NCBI GenBank assembly: GCA_023445495.1
Contig: JAEXLC010000004.1
Span: 1 to 48,251 of the forward strand
Reading direction: 5' to 3'
Length of the DNA stretch: 48,251 nt
Source of the DNA: Pseudomonadota bacterium
Lineage (GTDB): Bacteria > Pseudomonadota > Alphaproteobacteria > Sphingomonadales > Sphingomonadaceae
In this document: positions 1 through 7,566 of the stretch, one piece after another
Numbering within the stretch: the stretch's first letter is position 1
Layout of the letters: each line of letters starts with the position of its first letter
Made by a program: the position numbers and the translations under genes
Notes under the pieces: generated by a model
Told to the model about the DNA's origin: nothing
Database searches by the model: none
What the model saw: only the letters and a program-made list of their open reading frames with translations

Positions 1-27
1 CCGGCTCAAGGCCGGGGTGACGGGAAC
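1..27. repeat. Edge of a GC-rich dispersed palindrome
   Basis: The first bases contain CCGGCTCAAGGCCGG, a short hairpin followed by GGTGACGGG. This matches the right arm of the GTCACCCCGGC...-type intergenic repeats of sphingomonads. It sits just after the mce stop codon, so the carboxylase operon probably ends here, but the left half of the element lies outside the window. Confidence 0.4.
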
Positions 28-30
28 CGC

Positions 31-453
31 TCAATGCCCCTCTCCCTTCGGCGTCTCCATGATCTCGGTCAGCACGCCACCCATGTCCTTGGGGTGGACG
101 AAGAAGATCGGCGTGCCATGCGCGCCGATGCGCGGCTCGCCGAGCACCTTGGCGCCCTTCGCCTCGAACCAGGCCTTGGCTTCGTGGATATCGGGCACTT
201 CATAGCAGAGGTGATGCTGCCCGCCCGCCGGGTTCTTGGCGAGGAAGCCGTGGATCGGCGAGCTTTCGCCCAGCGGCTCGATCAGTTCGATCTGGCTGTT
301 CGGCGTATCGACGAAGCACACCTTCACCCCCTGCGCCGGCAGGTCGAACGGCTCGCGGATCACCTCCGCGCCCATCACGTCGCGGTAAAAGGCGATCGAC
401 GCTTCGATCGAAGGCGTCGCGACGCCGACATGGTTGAGGCGGCCGAGTTTCAT
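31..453 (-). CDS. mce: Methylmalonyl-CoA epimerase
   Basis: The product is about 140 residues. It would interconvert (2R)- and (2S)-methylmalonyl-CoA, the step between propionyl-CoA carboxylase and methylmalonyl-CoA mutase, in the cytoplasm. The sequence is a vicinal-oxygen-chelate (glyoxalase fold) protein with paired beta-alpha-beta-beta-beta modules: LGRLNHVGVATPS opens the first and GGQHHLCYEVPD the second. The metal-ligand histidines are in NHVGVA and QHHLCYEV, with a late glutamate in LTEIMETP. The length matches the family. I chose the ATG at 453 over an upstream TTG because it overlaps the stop of the preceding gene as ATGA, implying translational coupling. The upstream genes encode a small unknown protein and the carboxylase beta subunit, which fits a propionate/branched-chain catabolic operon. 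No mutase gene is visible in the window. Confidence 0.9.
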   Translation of the reverse strand: MKLGRLNHVGVATPSIEASIAFYRDVMGAEVIREPFDLPAQGVKVCFVDTPNSQIELIEPLGESSPIHGFLAKNPAGGQHHLCYEVPDIHEAKAWFEAKGAKVLGEPRIGAHGTPIFFVHPKDMGGVLTEIMETPKGEGH

Positions 454-740
454 GCAGAAGGCTCCCAAATTCCGCCCGGCTCCATCAGCCGCTCACGCCA
501 AGCTGCAAGCTCGGCATCGCATTTATCGAGCACTCCCCGAAGCTGAGTGAGGTCGAACTCGAATTGCCCGCCATCCGTGTCGAACAAGACGCTCGTCTGC
601 CCTTGCTGATCCATCGATACTTCGATCAATACGTTGCCGCCCAGCGCTACCTCGACGCCAATGATGTCCGGATCGTTCGCGGAGACGAACTGAAAAGTCA
701 GCAGCTCCGGATCGACCAGATCAGAGCGGAATATTGTCAT
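450..740 (-). CDS. Small acidic protein of unknown function in the pccB-mce operon
   Basis: The product is 96 residues and matches no family I recognise. It starts MTIFRSDLVDPELL and is acidic, with a predicted beta-rich middle (GVEVALGGNVLIEVSMD, SVLFDTDGGQFEFDL) and a helical end (LRGVLDKCDAELAAWRERL). There is no signal peptide or membrane segment, so it is probably cytoplasmic. The ATG at 740 lies 20 bases inside the end of the carboxylase gene and its stop overlaps the mce start, so it is locked between two enzymes of one pathway. A role as an accessory or immunity-like small protein cannot be told from sequence; the tight overlap argues that it is translated. Confidence 0.75.
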   Translation of the reverse strand: MTIFRSDLVDPELLTFQFVSANDPDIIGVEVALGGNVLIEVSMDQQGQTSVLFDTDGGQFEFDLTQLRGVLDKCDAELAAWRERLMEPGGIWEPSA

Positions 741-2247
741 GCTTCTTCCACGGGTTCTCGAGCTGCTTGTTGCGCAGCTTGCGAAGCCCCAGGGCGATGC
801 GGCGGCGGGTGGAATGCGGCATGATGACCTCGTCCACGAAACCCTTCGAGGCCGCAACGAACGGATTGGCGAAGCGTGCCTCATATTCGGCGGTCCGCTC
901 GGCGATCTCCTCCGGCGTCTTGCCGCGGAAGATGATCTCCACCGCGCCCTTGGCGCCCATCACCGCGATCTCGGCGGTCGGCCATGCATAGTTGAGGTCG
1001 CCGCGCAGATGCTTCGAGGCCATCACGTCATAGGCGCCGCCATAGGCCTTGCGCGTGATCACCGTGATCTTGGGCACCGTCGCCTCGGCATAGGCATAGA
1101 GCAGCTTGGCGCCATGCTTGATGATGCCGCTATGCTCCTGGCCGACGCCCGGCAGGAAGCCCGGCACATCGACGAACGTCACGATCGGGATCTCGAACGC
1201 ATCGCAGAAGCGCACGAACCGCGCCGCCTTTTTCGAGCTGTTGATGTCGAGGCACCCGGCCAGCACCATCGGCTGGTTCGCCACCACACCTACCGTACGC
1301 CCCTCGATCCGGCCGAAGCCGATCAGGATATTGCCGGCATGGCTCGGCTGCAGCTCGAAGAACTCGCCCTCGTCGAGCGTCTTCCGGATCAGCTCGTGCA
1401 TGTCGTACGGCTGGTTGGCGCTCGGCGGGATCAGGCTGTCGAGGCTGGGCTCTAGGCGATCCCAGGGATCGTCGCTCGGCCGCTCGGGCACTTCTTCGCG
1501 GTTCGAGGCGGGAAGGAAGTCCACGAAGTCGCGGGCCGCGAGCAGCGCCTCGATATCGTTATCGAAGGCCACATCGGCGACCCCCGACTTCGTGGTATGC
1601 GTCACAGCGCCGCCCAGTTCCTCCTGCGTGACGATCTCGTTGGTAACGGTCTTCACTACATCTGGGCCGGTGACGAACATGTACGATGAATCCTTCACCA
1701 TGAAGATGAAGTCGGTCATCGCGGGGGAATAGACCGCGCCGCCGGCGCACGGGCCCATGATAAGCGAGAGCTGCGGTACCACGCCCGATGCCAGCACGTT
1801 GCGCTGGAACACCTCGGCATAGCCACCGAGCGACGCGACCCCCTCCTGGATGCGCGCGCCGCCGCTGTCGTTGAGCCCGATCACGGGCGCGCCGACCTTC
1901 ATCGCCATGTCCATGATCTTGCAGATCTTCTGCGCATGACGCTCGCTGAGCGAGCCGCCGAACACAGTGAAGTCCTGGCTGAACACGAAGACGAGACGGC
2001 CGTTGATCGTGCCCGATCCGGTGACGACGCCGTCACCGGGGACGATCTGGTCCTGCATGCCGAAGTCGGTGCAGTTATGCTCGACATACATGTCGAGCTC
2101 CTCGAACGATCCCTGGTCGAGCAGCACCTCGAGCCGCTCCCGCGCGGTGAGCTTGCCCTTGGCATGCTGCGCGTCGATCCGCTTCTGCCCCCCACCCAGA
2201 CGGGCGGCGGCGCGGCGGCGTTCCAGTTCCTCGATCGTCGACGACAT
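721..2247 (-). CDS. pccB: Acyl-CoA (propionyl-CoA) carboxylase, carboxyltransferase beta subunit
   Basis: This 508-residue protein transfers the carboxyl group from carboxybiotin on the alpha subunit to propionyl-CoA (or a similar acyl-CoA), giving methylmalonyl-CoA. It contains both crotonase-like halves of the carboxyltransferase fold. The N-terminal oxyanion region is LNDSGGARIQEGVASLGGYA and the C-terminal one is KAYGGAYDVMASKHLRGD. The length equals typical PccB (about 510). The ATG at 2247 has AAGGGGAA upstream and begins MSSTIEELERRRA, the usual start of this family; the longer frame would cross the divergent promoter. The neighbouring mce and ScfR-type regulator support propionyl-CoA over acetyl- or methylcrotonyl-CoA, though methylcrotonyl-CoA carboxylase beta cannot be fully excluded. 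The biotin-carrying alpha subunit is not in the window. Confidence 0.9.
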   Translation of the reverse strand: MSSTIEELERRRAAARLGGGQKRIDAQHAKGKLTARERLEVLLDQGSFEELDMYVEHNCTDFGMQDQIVPGDGVVTGSGTINGRLVFVFSQDFTVFGGSLSERHAQKICKIMDMAMKVGAPVIGLNDSGGARIQEGVASLGGYAEVFQRNVLASGVVPQLSLIMGPCAGGAVYSPAMTDFIFMVKDSSYMFVTGPDVVKTVTNEIVTQEELGGAVTHTTKSGVADVAFDNDIEALLAARDFVDFLPASNREEVPERPSDDPWDRLEPSLDSLIPPSANQPYDMHELIRKTLDEGEFFELQPSHAGNILIGFGRIEGRTVGVVANQPMVLAGCLDINSSKKAARFVRFCDAFEIPIVTFVDVPGFLPGVGQEHSGIIKHGAKLLYAYAEATVPKITVITRKAYGGAYDVMASKHLRGDLNYAWPTAEIAVMGAKGAVEIIFRGKTPEEIAERTAEYEARFANPFVAASKGFVDEVIMPHSTRRRIALGLRKLRNKQLENPWKKHDNIPL

Positions 2248-2293
2248 GCGGTTCCCCTTGGAATTGGCTGCCTCTGCATCGGGACATGCGCCC

Positions 2294-2347
2294 TTCGCAA
2301 ATGCAATGTTGCAAAGTTGTTTCGTGCGGGTTTGCAGATATACTGCA
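2294..2347. promoter_or_regulatory. Divergent promoter/operator region between pccB and the ScfR-type regulator
   Basis: The 103-bp gap holds TTCGCAAATGCAA (2294-2305), TTGCAAAG (2309-2316) and the perfect palindrome TGCAG-ATATA-CTGCA (2333-2347). The last ends 3 bp before the regulator start codon. TTTGCAA-like sites are the known recognition type of RamB/PrpR regulators, so autoregulation plus control of pccB is likely. No clear Shine-Dalgarno precedes the ATG at 2351, which fits a short or leaderless mRNA. Confidence 0.45.
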
Positions 2348-2350
2348 CGG

Positions 2351-3751
2351 ATGAGCAGCACTCCCCGCCGCCGCGTCTTCGAAGGCTTCCGCCTGCGCGA
2401 GTTGCGCAAGCGCGCGGGGATCAGCCAGGCAGCAATGGCCGCGCGACTGGGCATCTCGGTTTCCTATCTCTCGCAGATCGAGAATAACGACCGGCCGATC
2501 ACCGACATCGTGCTGGTCGCCCTGTCCCGCGAGTTCCCGCTCGAAGCGTTCGGCGACATCGAGACCAGCATCTCGCTGCTCCGCACGATCGACGCCGCCA
2601 CCGATGCCAGCGTCCCCGCCGAGCGGATGGAGGAGGGCGATGTCCGCCGCGGCATCGAGCAGCAGCCCCTGCTCGCCCGCCGCATGGTCGCGCTGCACGA
2701 GGCATGGCGCCGCAGCCAGGAGCAGCTTCGCGTCCTCGACGACCGTTATGACAGCGGCTCGACCGATGCCGCGCCGCTCCCTTGGGAAGAGGTGCGCGAC
2801 TGGTTCCAGGCCGAGGGCAACTATATCGACGCGATCGATCGATCGGCTGAGACGCTGGCCGGCGACCTCGACCCCGATCGCCCGACGCGCGGGCTGGAGG
2901 ACCGGCTGCGCTGGCATGGCGTGCGCGTCACCGGCGAGGATGGCGACGGCAGCCAGCTCAGCCGCTTCGATCCGCGCGACCGCACCCTGGCGGTGAACAG
3001 CGCGCTGCCGCCCGAAAGCCGCGCCTTCCTGCTCGCGCACCGGCTGGTCCGCTACGAGTTCGAGAACGAGATGCGCCAGGTGGTCGAGGATGCGGGCCTG
3101 GCCTCGCCCGCCGCGCGCGAGCTGCTGAGCATCGGCCTCGCCAATTATGCCGCCGGCGCGCTGCTGATGCCGTATGGCGGGTTCAAGGATACCGCCCGCG
3201 ACGTCCGCCACGATATCGATCGGCTGCGCCAGCGCTTCGGGGTGAGCTTCGAGCAGGCCTGCCACCGCCTCTCGACGCTCCAGCGCCCGGGCGCCGCCGG
3301 CCTGCCCTTCTTCTTCTGCCGGGTCGACATGGCCGGCAACATCACCAAGCGCCATTCGGCGACACGCCTGCAGTTCGCCGCGCTGGGCGGCGCCTGCCCG
3401 CTCTGGGTGGTGCATGAGGCGGTGGCGATCCCCGATCGCATCCTCGTCCAGCACGCCGAAATGCCCGATGGCACGCGTTACGTCTCGATGGCCAAGGGGC
3501 TGGTCAAGCCTTCGGGCAGCTATGCCCGCCCCTCGCGCCGCTATGCGGTGGCACTGGGCTGCGAGGAGCTGCACGCGGCCGATTTCGTCTATGCCGACGA
3601 CCTCAAGCCCGGCGGCGCAGCCACTCCGATCGGCGCCAGCTGCCGCATCTGCCCGCGCACCGATTGCGACCAGCGCGCCTTCCCGCCCGCCGCCTCTGCA
3701 ATTGCGATCGATCCGGACCGGCGCAGCGTGGTGCCTTACCGCTTCAATTGA
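2351..3751 (+). CDS. XRE-family short-chain acyl-CoA responsive regulator (RamB/PrpR/ScfR type)
   Basis: The product is 466 residues, the usual length of RamB and PrpR. An N-terminal helix-turn-helix spans about residues 10-65 (LRELRKRAGISQAAMAARLG, then SVSYLSQIENNDRP). The middle resembles the ImmA/IrrE-like domain, but the zinc-protease HExxH is replaced around LLAHRLVRYEFE, so it is probably a sensor and not a peptidase. The C-terminal end carries C431-x2-C434-x4-C439 followed by DQRAFPP, the conserved cysteine motif of this family. In mycobacterial PrpR this region binds an iron-sulfur cluster and CoA esters. Position opposite pccB-mce suggests it senses propionyl-CoA or a related ester and switches that operon. 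The ATG at 2351 directly follows the palindrome. Confidence 0.85.
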   Translation: MSSTPRRRVFEGFRLRELRKRAGISQAAMAARLGISVSYLSQIENNDRPITDIVLVALSREFPLEAFGDIETSISLLRTIDAATDASVPAERMEEGDVRRGIEQQPLLARRMVALHEAWRRSQEQLRVLDDRYDSGSTDAAPLPWEEVRDWFQAEGNYIDAIDRSAETLAGDLDPDRPTRGLEDRLRWHGVRVTGEDGDGSQLSRFDPRDRTLAVNSALPPESRAFLLAHRLVRYEFENEMRQVVEDAGLASPAARELLSIGLANYAAGALLMPYGGFKDTARDVRHDIDRLRQRFGVSFEQACHRLSTLQRPGAAGLPFFFCRVDMAGNITKRHSATRLQFAALGGACPLWVVHEAVAIPDRILVQHAEMPDGTRYVSMAKGLVKPSGSYARPSRRYAVALGCEELHAADFVYADDLKPGGAATPIGASCRICPRTDCDQRAFPPAASAIAIDPDRRSVVPYRFN

Positions 3752-4670
3752 TGTCGTTCGCCATGCCGACCGCCCGATTATAGCTGTCGACCATCGACTT
3801 CATGTCGTTGCCCGAATGCGATTGCTTGAGCTGGCGATACTGGCCGATCATCGTGCCCAGCATGTCGCCGACCAGGCCATACACCCCCAGCTGGCTCTTC
3901 CGGAGCGGCTCGGTCGCCTTGGGCTTGGCTTCCGCGATCGCCTTTTGCTGATCGGTCAGCAGCTTCTCCAGCGAAGCCGCGATCGCATCGCCCTTGGCGA
4001 ATATCGCAGGGTCCTTCAGATCCTCGGGCTTGTTGAACAGCATCACCAGTTCCTCGGCCTGCTGCATCGCCTGCTTGTTGTTGTAGCCGACCATGTCGCC
4101 GGCCGCCTTGTACTTCGCGAGCTCGGCATCGGCGCCGGCGCGGCGCTGCTGGACCAGCGCGGCGTTGAAATCCTCCATCGCCTTCAGCGCAGCATCGAAC
4201 TCTGCGGTCATCGCCGCGTCCTCTTCCTTGCCGCGCTTGAGCGCGTCCGCGCGATAGGCCTTGGTGTTGTAATAGCTGTAGAGCGGCCCCAGCCGCGCCA
4301 GCAGCTTGGTCAGCGCGGTGTCGAGCGCCTCGGCCTTGGTGTCGAGCGCCCCCAGCGCGCCAGGCAGTGCGCGTGCCGTCTTCAGCTTGCCCTGCGCCGT
4401 CTCGATCCAGCCCTGGCTGATCGAGATGTCGTCGCTCGGCGCGCGGCTGGCGATCTTCTCCGCCTTGTACTCGTCCGCGGTGCGCGGCAGTCCGAAGGTG
4501 TCGATCAGCGCATTATAGGCCTCGGTATAGGCACTCAGCTTGGCCGCCGCATCGGGCGAGGTCGCCACCACCGCTTCCGATCCATTGCCACCGGAGCCGG
4601 CCCCGCCACAGCCTGCCAGCGCGAACAACCCCGCCAGGACCAGACCCTGGCGCACCTTGAGCTTGAGCAT
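3744..4670 (-). CDS. DUF3829-type lipoprotein
   Basis: The 308-residue product starts with a lipoprotein signal peptide: KVRQGL, a hydrophobic stretch, and lipobox L-A-G-C with C21 as the lipidation site, followed by a Gly/Ser linker. The rest is almost wholly helical and charged (GWIETAQGKLKTARALP, DAALKAMEDFNAALVQQRRAG), as in the DUF3829 / YiiG family whose function is unknown. It should sit on the periplasmic face of the inner or outer membrane. The 3' end overlaps the convergent regulator gene by 8 bp. Nothing in the neighbours gives a pathway. Confidence 0.75.
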   Translation of the reverse strand: MLKLKVRQGLVLAGLFALAGCGGAGSGGNGSEAVVATSPDAAAKLSAYTEAYNALIDTFGLPRTADEYKAEKIASRAPSDDISISQGWIETAQGKLKTARALPGALGALDTKAEALDTALTKLLARLGPLYSYYNTKAYRADALKRGKEEDAAMTAEFDAALKAMEDFNAALVQQRRAGADAELAKYKAAGDMVGYNNKQAMQQAEELVMLFNKPEDLKDPAIFAKGDAIAASLEKLLTDQQKAIAEAKPKATEPLRKSQLGVYGLVGDMLGTMIGQYRQLKQSHSGNDMKSMVDSYNRAVGMANDIN

Positions 4671-4797
4671 ACAGAAGACACCCCTCGACCGTTGCGAGGG
4701 CGTAACTCGCTACTTCCGGTTTCGATCCGCAGCCTGTTGCGGCCGGCCCGTTTCACGTGGCATACCCGATCCACGAAAAAGCCTTGGGAGAGGTAAC

Positions 4798-5556
4798 ATG
4801 GCCACCGCGCTGGCAACCAAAGTGATGACCGAAGCCGAGTGGGAGGCGCGCCAGCAGCTCGCAGCCTGCTACCGGGTGTTCGACATGCTCGGCTGGTCCG
4901 AGATGATCTACAACCACATCACGCTGAAGGTGCCGGACGAGGAAGGCGCCTTCCTGATAAACCCGTTCGGGCTGCACTTCTCCGAGGTGAAGGCATCGAA
5001 CCTCGTCAAGATCGACATCGACGGCAACAAGCTCGATGACTCGCCCTATCCGGTGAACCGGGCCGGCTTCGTCCAGCATTCGCTGTTCCACCGCCATCTG
5101 CCCGACGCGCATTGCATCGCGCATACGCACACCACGGCGGGCATGGCGGTCGCCAGTGTCGAGGGTGGCCTGCGCCCGACCAATTTCTACGCCTGCAACT
5201 TTGCCGGCCAGATCGCCTATCACGACTTCGAGGGCGTCACGGTGCGCGACGAGGAAGGCGAGCGGCTGCTCGCGCATCTCGGCGACAAGCGGGTGATGCT
5301 GCTCAAGAACCACGGCATCCTGGTGATGGGCCGCACGGTGCCCGAGGCGTTCATCAAGCACTGGTCGCTCCAGCGCGCCTGCGAGATCCAGATCGCCACC
5401 GCCTCGATGGGCGAGCCCTTGGTGGTGCCCGACGAAGTCGTGGCGGTACATCAGCGCGACCTCCACATGGCCCAGGTCCCCGGCGGCCCGGGCGCGGCGG
5501 ACTTCGCGGCGATGGTCCGGCTGGTCGACCGGACGGACAAGAGCTGGCGGGAGTGA
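4798..5556 (+). CDS. Class II aldolase/adducin family protein
   Basis: The product is 252 residues with the class II aldolase fold. The zinc triad is visible as H109 and H111 (IAHTHTTAG) and H172 (LLKNHGILVMG). The active-site entry LINPFGLHFSEVKASNLVKID is also typical. Family members cleave or epimerise phosphorylated sugars (fuculose- or ribulose-phosphate) or act on other small substrates. This one belongs to the 250-residue class with no clear substrate, often next to catabolic genes. The ATG at 4798 has a GGGAGAGG ribosome site; the open frame extends far upstream but lacks coding character there. The next gene begins in a GTGA overlap with its stop. Confidence 0.85.
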   Translation: MATALATKVMTEAEWEARQQLAACYRVFDMLGWSEMIYNHITLKVPDEEGAFLINPFGLHFSEVKASNLVKIDIDGNKLDDSPYPVNRAGFVQHSLFHRHLPDAHCIAHTHTTAGMAVASVEGGLRPTNFYACNFAGQIAYHDFEGVTVRDEEGERLLAHLGDKRVMLLKNHGILVMGRTVPEAFIKHWSLQRACEIQIATASMGEPLVVPDEVVAVHQRDLHMAQVPGGPGAADFAAMVRLVDRTDKSWRE

Positions 5557-6047
5557 GAACTACCCGACGCCTCATTGTTGGCGTCAGCCTGGCGGGCGCG
5601 CTGTCGCTGCAGTGCGCCCCGGCGAGTGCCTGTTCACCGATTCCGCCACCACCACAGGAAGCGGGTGAGACCGACATGGCATACTCCGAACGCGTCCTGG
5701 CCTTTCAGGACCGGATGTTGCTCGAGTCCCAGCAGCATGCATGGGACAAGGCTGCCGCAGTGGCAGTCGTCAGGATCACCCGCGTTAAGCCGTATCGATC
5801 CGGCCGCTACGCGGATCGGCAAGGCGCGTTCGTCAGCACGGAGCGTTGGCTGAAGGGCAAAGGCAGTCGCATCGACTTCGAATTCAAGCCCATCGGCATG
5901 TGCTTCGCCGAGAACAATGTCGCCCAAGGAAAGTGGGGCGAAACCTATATTGTCTATTTTTCGCAGGGCCGACCGAGCCCGAAGACGCTCATCGATGCCT
6001 GGACGCCAAGCATCATCCGGGATGCCAGAGTAGCAATAGCGCGGTAG
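5553..6047 (+). CDS. Exported cysteine-containing protein of unknown function
   Basis: The product is 164 residues beginning at a GTG that overlaps the aldolase stop codon by four bases, so translation is coupled. The N-terminus is a signal peptide (RTTRRLIVGVSLAGALSL, cleavage probably after ASA near residue 26). The mature part has a proline run (SPIPPPPQEAG), a helical segment and a beta-rich half with RITRVKPYRSGRYADRQG and a GMCFAENN cysteine. It resembles small periplasmic proteins that sphingomonad genomes list as hypothetical. Co-transcription with a cytoplasmic aldolase does not explain its role. Confidence 0.65.
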   Translation: MRTTRRLIVGVSLAGALSLQCAPASACSPIPPPPQEAGETDMAYSERVLAFQDRMLLESQQHAWDKAAAVAVVRITRVKPYRSGRYADRQGAFVSTERWLKGKGSRIDFEFKPIGMCFAENNVAQGKWGETYIVYFSQGRPSPKTLIDAWTPSIIRDARVAIAR

Positions 6048-6056
6048 CGGCCCCGC

Positions 6057-6857
6057 TTACCCGAACCGGTACCCGCTGACCGTCCACCCCAGCACATGGT
6101 CGCGGTAATCGCGCACCGCTGGCCCGTCGACGCCGGCGCCGAGCGCGACCATCAGCGGGAGGAGGTGCTCCTCGCGCGGATGGGCGAAATGGGCGTGCGG
6201 CAGCTGGTCCCAGGCGGCGACGCGCGTGGCCCGGCGCACCGGATCGGCATCGGTCACCGCCGCGGTGAGCGCATCGTCCCATTCGTCGGCGACCGGCGTC
6301 ACCTGCGGCCCGCGGGCGCGGAGATTGTGGAAGCTCATGCCCGATCCGACGATCAGCACGCCTTCATCCCGGAGCGGCGCAAGCGCCTTGCCCAACGCGA
6401 TATGGTCGGCGGGATCGAGGTCCTTGCGCAGCGAGAGCTGGACCAGCGGGATATCCGCTCCCGGCACCGCGACCATCATAGGGATGAACACGCCGTGATC
6501 CCAGCCGCGCGCGTGCTCCTCGCCTACCGGGAAGCCTGCGCCCTCGAGCAGCGACTTCACCCGCGCCGCTACTTCGGGCGAGCCCGGCGCGTCCCAGCGC
6601 AGCCGATAGGTATGCTCGGGAAAGCCATAATAGTCGAACAGCAGCGGCTGGCCGTTGCCGGCATGCACCGTCACCTGCTCCTCTTCCCAATGGCCCGAGA
6701 CCATCAGGATCGCCCTGGGCTTCTCCGGCAGCGAGTCGATCAGCCCGGTCAGATAGGTCTGCATTGGCTGCCACATCGGGTCGGGAGGGCCGCCATTGGG
6801 GTCCATGAAGAAGCAGGGGCCGCCGCCATGCGGAATGAAAAGCGAGGGAAGTGTCAT
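6057..6857 (-). CDS. ygiD: DODA-type extradiol aromatic ring-opening dioxygenase
   Basis: The product is 266 residues of the class III extradiol dioxygenase fold, close in size to E. coli YgiD (4,5-DOPA extradiol dioxygenase). Metal ligands are H10 (SLFIPHGGGP), H56 (LMVSGHWEE) and a third near WDHGVFIPM (H121 region). The second-sphere sequence VGSGMSFHNLR also matches. It would open a catechol-type ring with Fe(II), or Zn in some members; the natural substrate is unknown. The gene is convergent with the exported protein (9-bp gap) and divergent from the [2Fe-2S] protein across 77 bp. No other aromatic-degradation gene is near, so a housekeeping or detoxification role is more likely than a pathway role. 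Confidence 0.85.
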   Translation of the reverse strand: MTLPSLFIPHGGGPCFFMDPNGGPPDPMWQPMQTYLTGLIDSLPEKPRAILMVSGHWEEEQVTVHAGNGQPLLFDYYGFPEHTYRLRWDAPGSPEVAARVKSLLEGAGFPVGEEHARGWDHGVFIPMMVAVPGADIPLVQLSLRKDLDPADHIALGKALAPLRDEGVLIVGSGMSFHNLRARGPQVTPVADEWDDALTAAVTDADPVRRATRVAAWDQLPHAHFAHPREEHLLPLMVALGAGVDGPAVRDYRDHVLGWTVSGYRFG

Positions 6858-6934
6858 GCTGCGGATGTCGCGTGCGGCACGGCCCGGCGCAATGCCGGTT
6901 TCGGAAACAGCTGGTTTCCCGCTACACCCTCCGC

Positions 6935-7447
6935 ATGACTCGCTTCACCGTCAACAACCAGCCGGTTGCCTACAAGATGGATCCGCGCACGCCCCTGCTC
7001 TGGGCATTGCGCGACGCGTCGAACCTCACCGGCACCAAATATGGCTGCGGCACCGGCGATTGCGGCGCCTGCACCGTCGATGTCGACGGTACCGCCCGCC
7101 TCGCCTGCCAGGAGACGATCGGCGGACTCGAGGGCACCTTCGTCACGACGATCGAGGGTCTGTCCAAGGATCGCAGCCATCCCGTGCAGCAGGCGCTGAT
7201 CGCCGCCAACGTGCCGCAATGCGGCTATTGCATCCCCGGCGTGGTGATGGCCGCCTCGGTCCTGCTGCGCACCAACCGCAATCCCAGCGAGTCGGATATC
7301 AAGGAGGCGATCCCCAATCTCTGCCGCTGCGGCATCTATCCGCGGCTGATGGAGGCGATCCAGAATGCCGCCCGCATCGCCCGGGGCGATGCGCCCGAAC
7401 CGGCGCCCGCGCCTGCCGCGCAGGAGAGCCAGCAGCCGGAACCCTGA
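6935..7447 (+). CDS. [2Fe-2S] subunit of a xanthine-oxidase-type molybdenum hydroxylase (IorA-like)
   Basis: The product is 170 residues and has both iron-sulfur clusters of the small subunit. The plant-type site is C38, C43, C46 and C58 (GCGTGDCGACTVD). The helical-bundle site is C96, C99, C130 and C132 (QCGYCIPG, CRCGIY). It closely follows the isoquinoline 1-oxidoreductase alpha / aldehyde dehydrogenase small-subunit pattern, plus an Ala/Pro-rich tail. In known systems it passes electrons from the molybdenum-binding large subunit. Here no large-subunit gene follows; the next gene is RcnB-like. The partner must be elsewhere or lost. The start at 6935 removes a non-conserved N-terminal extension. 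Confidence 0.88.
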   Translation: MTRFTVNNQPVAYKMDPRTPLLWALRDASNLTGTKYGCGTGDCGACTVDVDGTARLACQETIGGLEGTFVTTIEGLSKDRSHPVQQALIAANVPQCGYCIPGVVMAASVLLRTNRNPSESDIKEAIPNLCRCGIYPRLMEAIQNAARIARGDAPEPAPAPAAQESQQPEP

Positions 7448-7471
7448 ACCATTTCAGATGCTTTCAATAAG

Positions 7472-7539
7472 CTGACAGATGAATTCAGAGTCATGTCAGC
7501 CGCCGGGCTTTAGAGAAGCGTTACCCTCGAAGCCCGGCG
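7472..7539. promoter_or_regulatory. Two inverted repeats ahead of the RcnB-like gene
   Basis: CTGACA (7472-7477) pairs with TGTCAG (7494-7499), and CGCCGGGCTT (7501-7510) pairs perfectly with AAGCCCGGCG (7530-7539). The second could form a strong hairpin in the leader of the next mRNA, ending 27 bp before its ATG. It lacks a T-run, so it does not look like a terminator of the upstream gene. An operator or leader hairpin is possible. Confidence 0.35.
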
Positions 7540-7566
7540 TGTGTGCCGGTCCAGCGGAGACACTAG

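Noticed and set aside
2075..3574. 499-residue open frame on the minus strand across the ScfR regulator
   Set aside because: It is opposite a gene with clear motifs, is rich in Arg, Ala, His and Gly, and has no family features; a GC-driven shadow.
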